Shown here piece by piece: positions 30,320 to 35,181 of a stretch of DNA of 35,181 nt (the stretch's first letter is position 1; every line of letters starts with the position of its first letter). Made by a program: the position numbers and the translations under genes. The notes under the pieces were generated by a model. It was given only the letters and a program-made list of their open reading frames with translations. It was not told the DNA's origin and searched no databases. This DNA is from a virus, in IMG/VR virus record IMGVR_UViG_3300021962_000325, positions 1-35,181 of that record. One strand, written 5' to 3'.

Positions 30320-30342
30320 TATACCCAATACCCATTCGTTGG

Positions 30343-30348
30343 TATAAT
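30343..30348 (+). promoter_or_regulatory. -10 box for the LamG fibre gene, leaderless type
   Basis: TATAAT (30343-30348) ends 6 nt before the ATG at 30355 and no SD is present. The stretch GTTGGTATAAT resembles GTTGAGGTATAAT at the 26016 site. Confidence 0.5.
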
Positions 30349-30354
30349 AACAAT

Positions 30355-32100
30355 ATGAGTTATCAATTAAAGGTAATTAAAGACTATCCAATTGGCTTCT
30401 GGCCGTTGGACGAGTCTTCTGGTACCACCGCTTCTGACTCATCAGGGTGCGGCAATAATGGAACTTACGTAGGGTCTCCCGCATCTAATATTCTTCCTTT
30501 AGTATCAGGCGGCGGATCTGGGACAAAGATAACCAATACAGCATATATAACATTACCAGTAACAAAAGATTACTATGGAGCAACAGTCTCATCCTCGTTT
30601 GGAACATCAGATACATCTGATAATGACTTTACACTAGAATGCTGGATTAGCCCATCAATTGAATCAACAGCAGAGACAACGCTATTTGCAGATTCTACAA
30701 ATGATATAGGATTGTTTTGGGACAAAGGACATATTCTTTTCAAGGTCTCTGAAACAGAGTTCGTAATAGCCCCATTATCATATTCAAGAAAGACAACTCA
30801 TCTAGTAGGTAATTACACTGGTGAATCTATATCTCTTTATATTGATGGAGTAGAGGTAGAGTCTAAATCTCTAACTAGTTTTAAATTCACAAATACAGCG
30901 CTATCATTAAGTGTTGGTCCAACTACAACATCTGGAGATACATTTATTGTAGATGCTCCAGCAGCATACAGATATTCTTTGCCATCAAAAACTATTCTAA
31001 GCCATTATATCAATGGCAATGTAACATCCCCAGCAATTCAAGTAGCATATCCAGATGAGGGAGTTTTCTATAGCGGATCAGACGCTAATATGAAAGCTGT
31101 GTTTGATTACTCTTATCCAGTAGATAAGCCATGGACTAATTGGCTAGACGATAATACATATTATGATGTTTTAAATAAACACCTTGGTTTCCTTGAAACA
31201 GAAACGGCGGAATCAAAAACCTTTGTAATCAATGACTTTATATTAGTTCCATCAGAAATGAACCTTATAACATCAAAGGTAGAATGGCGGAATGATTTAG
31301 GAGTTACAGTAGAAACAAGTGTTGACGGAACCACATATGTATCATGTGTAAATGGTCAGCCAGTTCCTCAATATACCAAAGATTCATTTGACGCATCTGG
31401 TAAATTATATATTAGAATAACAATGACAACATCAGATGCTAACAAATATCTACCAAAACTATCATTCTTCTGTATTGCCTTCTATACAAATAAAGATATA
31501 TACGCAGATAATTTCGGGGACAAGATAACATCAAATACAGAATATTATTTAGGATCTTTAAATTATCCTATTCTTTCCAGAAACTATACAAACGGAATTA
31601 GGGCTAAAAATGGAGCAGGATTTAATATCAACACATTGTCTGATATCAAGTCTGTAGAGATGTTCTTCACACCGCTTACGTTGGCTTCTAACACCCTTAT
31701 CTACGGTTCCGACCCTTCTGCTACCAGACTGGCCTGGAACGGCTCTGGAGTGGTCTCTAAGGCCAATATAGCCAAGATCTATGTAAACAATGTAGATGTA
31801 ACTAATCAGACAAACATTAGTTCATATTTAGTTGAAGAAGAACCCCATTATATAGTTGTTGTATTTACTACCCCAATTACAGGTGCTATTCAATTAAATT
31901 ATGAGACGGCAGGCGGACCAAGCAACCTATATAAGAATATTGCTACCTATGAAAAAGAATTAACTTCAGGGCTAGTAGAAACCCATTATGAGCTATATAC
32001 AGGTAGAGCGGTATCTACAATATCAGAACCGTCAGTTACCCTGACAGAATCTGATATTATTGCATACAATAATGACTGGATCGTGCTTCAAAGCGTATAA
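30355..32100 (+). CDS. LamG/concanavalin-fold tail fibre protein
   Basis: A 581-residue protein. Residues about 10-205 form a LamG-like jelly roll: YPIGFWPLDESSGTTASDSS, NDFTLECWISP, HLVGNYTGESISLYIDGVEV. Such domains bind glycans, often with calcium. The rest is beta-rich, with WTNWLDDNTYYDVLNKHLGF and a second jelly-roll-like part near 400-560 (DIKSVEMFFTPLTLASNTLI, EEPHYIVVVFT). Probably a fibre or tail tip protein carrying two lectin domains. ATG without SD, TATAAT 6 nt upstream. It is the last adhesin before the head genes. Confidence 0.82.
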   Translation: MSYQLKVIKDYPIGFWPLDESSGTTASDSSGCGNNGTYVGSPASNILPLVSGGGSGTKITNTAYITLPVTKDYYGATVSSSFGTSDTSDNDFTLECWISPSIESTAETTLFADSTNDIGLFWDKGHILFKVSETEFVIAPLSYSRKTTHLVGNYTGESISLYIDGVEVESKSLTSFKFTNTALSLSVGPTTTSGDTFIVDAPAAYRYSLPSKTILSHYINGNVTSPAIQVAYPDEGVFYSGSDANMKAVFDYSYPVDKPWTNWLDDNTYYDVLNKHLGFLETETAESKTFVINDFILVPSEMNLITSKVEWRNDLGVTVETSVDGTTYVSCVNGQPVPQYTKDSFDASGKLYIRITMTTSDANKYLPKLSFFCIAFYTNKDIYADNFGDKITSNTEYYLGSLNYPILSRNYTNGIRAKNGAGFNINTLSDIKSVEMFFTPLTLASNTLIYGSDPSATRLAWNGSGVVSKANIAKIYVNNVDVTNQTNISSYLVEEEPHYIVVVFTTPITGAIQLNYETAGGPSNLYKNIATYEKELTSGLVETHYELYTGRAVSTISEPSVTLTESDIIAYNNDWIVLQSV

Positions 32101-32101
32101 A

Positions 32102-32122
32102 TTTGTCACATACCTTGACAAA
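32102..32122. other. Operator-like inverted repeat before the head-gene promoter
   Basis: TTTGTCA-7 nt-TGACAAA (32102-32108, 32116-32122) is a perfect palindrome. It begins 1 nt after the LamG stop and lies just upstream of the 32127-32155 promoter. No T-run follows, so it is unlikely to be a terminator. It shares the 7-nt spacer and GTCA/TGAC bases with the palindrome at 2841-2859, but the half-sites point the other way. Confidence 0.4.
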
Positions 32123-32126
32123 AAGC

Positions 32127-32155
32127 TGGACTTAGATTGTAAAGAATGGTAAAAT
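32127..32155 (+). promoter_or_regulatory. Promoter for the portal operon, near-leaderless
   Basis: TGGACT (32127-32132), 17 nt, TAAAAT (32150-32155), 8 nt before the ATG at 32164. No SD is seen. A perfect TTGACA at 32115-32120 has no -10 at a normal distance. Confidence 0.45.
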
Positions 32156-32163
32156 AAAACTAT

Positions 32164-32511
32164 ATGGATATCAAAAGATTAGGCGCAAAGTTTAACGAGG
32201 ACGAAACAACTCTCGGAATCTATGTCTGGGAAATGCCAGATGGTCGCTGGATTGGAGACGATGATGGGAACTTTCTTTCGGTCACGTCAAAAAAAGGCAA
32301 TAGATCCAGAATCGATGCTTTGGCTAGAGAAGTTCGCACATACGGTATATATGAGGGCGGGCCTAAATTTCTTATGGGTAAACGAAAAATCAACGACGAA
32401 GAATTCGAAGAACAGCAAACAAGATTAAAGTGGGGACTTACACCAGATCCTTTAGATATCGGTGAATATAAAGACCAGATGAAGGCTCTTAAAAATGGGG
32501 GAACAAGATGA
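32164..32511 (+). CDS. Small conserved pre-portal protein
   Basis: A 115-residue protein. GIYVWEMPDGRWIGDDDGNF (18-37) is a short beta unit, followed by a basic helical part (SKKGNRSRIDALAREVRTYG) and LKWGLTPDPLDIGEYKDQMK near the end. It overlaps the portal gene by 4 nt (ATGA). I have seen comparable small proteins before portals of actinophage-like genomes, with no assigned function; a head-assembly accessory role is inferred from order. Confidence 0.75.
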   Translation: MDIKRLGAKFNEDETTLGIYVWEMPDGRWIGDDDGNFLSVTSKKGNRSRIDALAREVRTYGIYEGGPKFLMGKRKINDEEFEEQQTRLKWGLTPDPLDIGEYKDQMKALKNGGTR

Positions 32512-34091
32512 TAGAGTTTATTGATGATGAAGGCGGAGAAGAAGTATCAATTTCTAATGTTGCAGACTGGATGAGATTTAATGCTCCAGTAGAATCAAAG
32601 AGTAATGACCCATTTAAAATTCAGGGAGAAGATTTAACAAAAGTATCTGGATTAGGTGCTTCATTCCGTCGTAAGATGAATAGAGATTTGCAAAAGCGTT
32701 TCCAGGGAATTGATGGAACAGAAACACAACAGAATCTTCTTGCACAAGCTATTACTGGCTATGCGATGTTTGACCTTATTGAGCCACCATACAACTTAGA
32801 TTACCTTTCACAGATTTATGAAATTTCACCATACAATTATGCAGCAATTAATGCTAAGGTTTCCAATATTGTTGGCCTAGGCCACGACTTTGTTGAGACA
32901 AGAAAAACACAAGAAGCATTTGATAACATTACAGACGACAAAGCGCTAGAACGTGCACGTCGTAAATTAAATCGTCTTCGTCAAGATCTTTATGATTGGC
33001 TAGAGGAATGCAATGAAGAAGAAACATTTACAGAAACTTTAATTAAGGCTTATACAGATGTTGAGGCAACAGGTAATGGATACCTTGAAATTGGTAGAAC
33101 CTCAGCAGGCAAGATTGGATATGTTGGACATATCCCAGCAAAGACTATGCGAGTTCGCCGTTTGCGTGATGGCTTTATTCAATTGCTTTATGGCAAGGCT
33201 GTTTATTTCCGTAACTTCGGAGATCAAGAAACTCCTAATCCAATTGACGGTGGCCTAGAGCGTCCTAATGAAATTATTCATCTAAAGAAGTACACACCAA
33301 CAAATAACTATTACGGTATTCCAGATATTATTGCATCACAGAATGCGATGGCAGGAAACGAGTTTGCTGGCAAGTACAACCTTGACTACTTTGAAAACAA
33401 GGCGGTTCCAAGATATATTATCACTGTAAAGGGTGCTAAGTTGTCTACAGAATCAGAGCGTAAACTTCTAGAATTTTTCCAGGTTGGGCTAAGAGGAAAG
33501 AATCACAGATCTCTATATATTCCACTTCCACCAGATTCACCAGACTCAAAGGTTGAATTTAAGATGGAGCCAATTGAGGCAGGAACTCAAGAGTCTTCAT
33601 TTAACGTGTATCGTAAATCTAATAGAGATGAAATTCTATTATCTCATCGTGTCCCAATTAATAAGATTGGAACTCCAGAGGGAGTTAACTTGGCGGTGGC
33701 AAGAGATGCTGATAAGACGTTTAGAGAGCAAGTATGTCGTCCAGCTCAAATGAATTTAGAAAAGAAATTAAATAAAATTATTCAGGAAATGACAGATGCC
33801 CTACTTCTTAAATTCAATGAGTTGACCTTGACCGACGAAGATACTCAGTCTAAGATCGATGAGCGATATTTAAGAATGCAGGTAATTACCCCTAATGAAG
33901 TTAGAATTAGAATGGGTATGGTCCCACTTGATGGCGGAGATAAAGTTGTAGAATTAAAGCCGCAGGCCCAGGCAGAGGTTCGGGCACAGGCTGGTAAAAC
34001 TAGAACTAGAGATTCCGAAAGGTCTGCAAATTCACCAGATATTTCTGGGGAAGGCAGAAATGCTCAGGGTGACGGACGACAAGTCGACTAG
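32508..34091 (+). CDS. Phage portal protein
   Basis: A 527-residue portal, the dodecameric ring at one capsid vertex through which DNA is packaged and ejected. Evidence: IYEISPYNYAAINAKVSNIV (about 103-122), the stem/clip region with NEIIHLKKYTPTNNYYGIPD (about 255-274), and DEILLSHRVPINKIG followed by AVARDADKTFREQV. These match the HK97/PBSX (XkdE)-like portal family. The last 50 residues are polar (AQAEVRAQAGKTRTRDSERS), typical of the variable C terminus. Length is normal for the family. ATGA overlap with the gene before. Confidence 0.9.
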   Translation: MIEFIDDEGGEEVSISNVADWMRFNAPVESKSNDPFKIQGEDLTKVSGLGASFRRKMNRDLQKRFQGIDGTETQQNLLAQAITGYAMFDLIEPPYNLDYLSQIYEISPYNYAAINAKVSNIVGLGHDFVETRKTQEAFDNITDDKALERARRKLNRLRQDLYDWLEECNEEETFTETLIKAYTDVEATGNGYLEIGRTSAGKIGYVGHIPAKTMRVRRLRDGFIQLLYGKAVYFRNFGDQETPNPIDGGLERPNEIIHLKKYTPTNNYYGIPDIIASQNAMAGNEFAGKYNLDYFENKAVPRYIITVKGAKLSTESERKLLEFFQVGLRGKNHRSLYIPLPPDSPDSKVEFKMEPIEAGTQESSFNVYRKSNRDEILLSHRVPINKIGTPEGVNLAVARDADKTFREQVCRPAQMNLEKKLNKIIQEMTDALLLKFNELTLTDEDTQSKIDERYLRMQVITPNEVRIRMGMVPLDGGDKVVELKPQAQAEVRAQAGKTRTRDSERSANSPDISGEGRNAQGDGRQVD

Positions 34092-34108
34092 CCCTACTCA
34101 ACCATTAT

Positions 34109-34137
34109 TTGCGTTATAGTGAATAACGCTATAAAAT
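34109..34137 (+). promoter_or_regulatory. Promoter and hairpin before the prohead protease, leaderless type
   Basis: TTGCGT (34109-34114), 17 nt, TAAAAT (34132-34137), 7 nt before the ATG at 34145; no SD. A hairpin GCGTTAT/ATAACGC (34111-34117, 34123-34129) lies inside the promoter spacer, so it may be an operator palindrome or a terminator-like element for the portal transcript. Confidence 0.45.
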
Positions 34138-34144
34138 TAAGCAT

Positions 34145-35181
34145 ATGAATATTGAAAAATCTTTATGGTCTTCACATGGCGATAACATCAGTTTATCTGT
34201 GCCATTCACAAAAGTCAATCGTGAAAAGCGCACAGTTTCTGGTTTTGCGACACTCGATAATCTAGATCAAACAGGCGACGTTGTTTCAGCAGAAGCAAGC
34301 CTAAAAGCATTCGAAAATTTCCGTGGAAACATTCGTGAAATGCACGGATCAAACGCAGTTGGTAAGATGGTTTCATTCAGACCAGAAACATTTTACGATC
34401 CAGCAACAAAAGAATTTTACAATGGAGTTTATGTAGACGCATACATTTCAAAGGGTGCACAAGATACTTGGGAAAAGATTCTTGATGGAACTCTAGCAGG
34501 ATTCTCAATCGGCGGAAAGATTGTAGATTCAGAAAACGAAGTTAACAAGTCAACTGGTAAGACAGTTCGATTTATTAAAGATTACGCATTGATGGAGTTG
34601 TCAGTAGTTGACTCACCAGCAAATGAGCTATGCAACATCTTGTCTGTTCAGAAAATGAACGGGCAGCTAGTATTTAAAGGAATGGCAACAGAAGTTGTAG
34701 CAGAAAATATTTTTTACTGTGCAGACAGTGATTCAGTATTTGTATCAACAGAATCATCATACGATTCCCCAGTTACAGGTAAGCCTGCAACATTGATCGG
34801 TTGGGTAGAATCAAACGATGTTAACAAAGCAAAAGAAATAGATAAGATTCTTGATTTACACAAAAAGTCAAGATTGTCCATGCCTGAAACACAAATTGCA
34901 AAACAGGCAGACATAGAAGGAGGTAAAGAAGTGTCAGAGAATACAGAAAACGTAGTTGCAGAAGATGCAGTAGCACCAGAAGCAGCCGTAGAAGACACAG
35001 CAGCAGTTGCTCCCGCAGAGGAAGCACCAGCTGTTGAAGAAGCTCCTGCAGATGCAGTAGCAGACGCTTCTGCCGAAGTTCTAGAAAAAGCAGCCGACGT
35101 ATCAGAAGTTATGGTTGATGAACCTGATTTTGCAAAGATGCTAGGCGATCTTAAAGGCTTTTTCTCGGATACACTAAGTAA
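34145..35181 (+). CDS. Prohead protease (XkdF/U35-like) with C-terminal scaffold, 3' end cut by window
   Basis: Serine protease that cleaves scaffold and capsid delta-domains during head maturation. Residues 20-160 are the protease: SGFATLDNLDQTGDVV (32-47), GNIREMHGSNAVGKM (61-75) with likely catalytic His67, LAGFSIGGKI (117-126) with likely nucleophile Ser121, and ELSVVDSPAN (151-160). From about 245 the chain is Ala/Glu/Val-rich and acidic (AEDAVAPEAAVEDTAAVAP), typical of scaffold. The frame is open to position 35181. The ATG has no SD and lies 7 nt after a TAAAAT box. It follows the portal as in many siphophages. Confidence 0.85.
   Translation, partial: MNIEKSLWSSHGDNISLSVPFTKVNREKRTVSGFATLDNLDQTGDVVSAEASLKAFENFRGNIREMHGSNAVGKMVSFRPETFYDPATKEFYNGVYVDAYISKGAQDTWEKILDGTLAGFSIGGKIVDSENEVNKSTGKTVRFIKDYALMELSVVDSPANELCNILSVQKMNGQLVFKGMATEVVAENIFYCADSDSVFVSTESSYDSPVTGKPATLIGWVESNDVNKAKEIDKILDLHKKSRLSMPETQIAKQADIEGGKEVSENTENVVAEDAVAPEAAVEDTAAVAPAEEAPAVEEAPADAVADASAEVLEKAADVSEVMVDEPDFAKMLGDLKGFFSDTLS
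34931..35181 (+). CDS. Nested in-frame scaffold protein (internal GTG start), partial
   Basis: Inside the protease gene, in the same frame, AAGGAGGT (34917-34924) stands 6 nt before GTG (34931), codon 263 of the long protein. This is a near-perfect initiation signal. Initiation here would yield a separate scaffold starting MSENTENVVAEDAVAPEA without the protease domain. The arrangement mirrors lambda C/Nu3, where the scaffold Nu3 is translated from an internal start in the protease gene. Evidence is the SD plus a domain boundary at exactly this point; expression is inferred. Confidence 0.65.
   Translation, partial: MSENTENVVAEDAVAPEAAVEDTAAVAPAEEAPAVEEAPADAVADASAEVLEKAADVSEVMVDEPDFAKMLGDLKGFFSDTLS

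Noticed and set aside
30050-35000. Similar N termini (MSEN...APEAA) of the 30050 product and the nested scaffold as sign of homology
   Set aside because: The match is short and lies in acidic Ala/Glu low-complexity sequence; the remaining parts are unrelated.

Overview
The window is a stretch of a tailed double-stranded DNA phage (Caudoviricetes). Portal, prohead protease with scaffold, lysozyme, holin-like and many tail-fibre genes all lie here, packed with short gaps and frequent start/stop overlaps. The DNA is clearly AT-rich by eye. The host is not shown directly. A PASTA domain in a fibre protein points to a peptidoglycan-exposed host, and several promoter -10 boxes sit only 6-8 nt before a start codon that has no Shine-Dalgarno (SD) site, a leaderless arrangement common in Actinobacteria. 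A low-GC actinobacterial host, for example a freshwater planktonic one, is therefore my inference and not a demonstrated fact. The terminase, major capsid, tape-measure and replication genes lie outside the window.

Layout. (1) 1-1023, + strand: the 3' part of a PiT-like phosphate transporter gene, then tRNA-Asn(GTT) and tRNA-Arg(TCT). (2) 1025-2858, - strand: a lysozyme-like transglycosylase, a zinc-ribbon protein and small unknown proteins, read from a strong promoter at about 2850. (3) 2880-5900, + strand: a GT4-type glycosyltransferase and a class II (B12-dependent) ribonucleotide reductase. (4) 5884-19371, + strand: a consensus-like promoter, an EF-hand/membrane (holin-like) protein, then a long run of fibre and adhesin genes with collagen-like, Mtd-N-like, cupredoxin-like and PASTA modules. 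Inserted in it are a fibre-assembly-like protein, a Cys4 protein, a GT60-type glycosyltransferase and an unknown protein. (5) 19469-29995: two diverged copies of a three-gene adhesin module (short protein, about 730-residue fibre, polyglycine adhesin). Between the copies is a leftward cassette with its own promoter encoding a flavin-dependent halogenase, a small membrane protein and an unknown protein resembling the one beside the GT60 enzyme. (6) 30050-35181: a small conserved protein, a LamG-fold fibre protein, a small pre-portal protein, the portal, and an XkdF-like prohead protease with an in-frame internal start for a scaffold, cut by the window end.

How it fits together. Ribonucleotide reductase, phosphate uptake and tRNAs would support nucleotide supply and translation. 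About twenty adhesin-type genes over some 25 kb form an unusually large host-recognition locus built by domain shuffling and duplication. Two glycosyltransferases, a halogenase and two related unknown proteins could chemically modify phage or host surface molecules. The most distinctive signals are the nested scaffold start, the repeated leaderless promoters, the copper-site-like motif inside a fibre, the PQYYAA repeat protein, and the halogenase cassette between duplicated adhesin modules.
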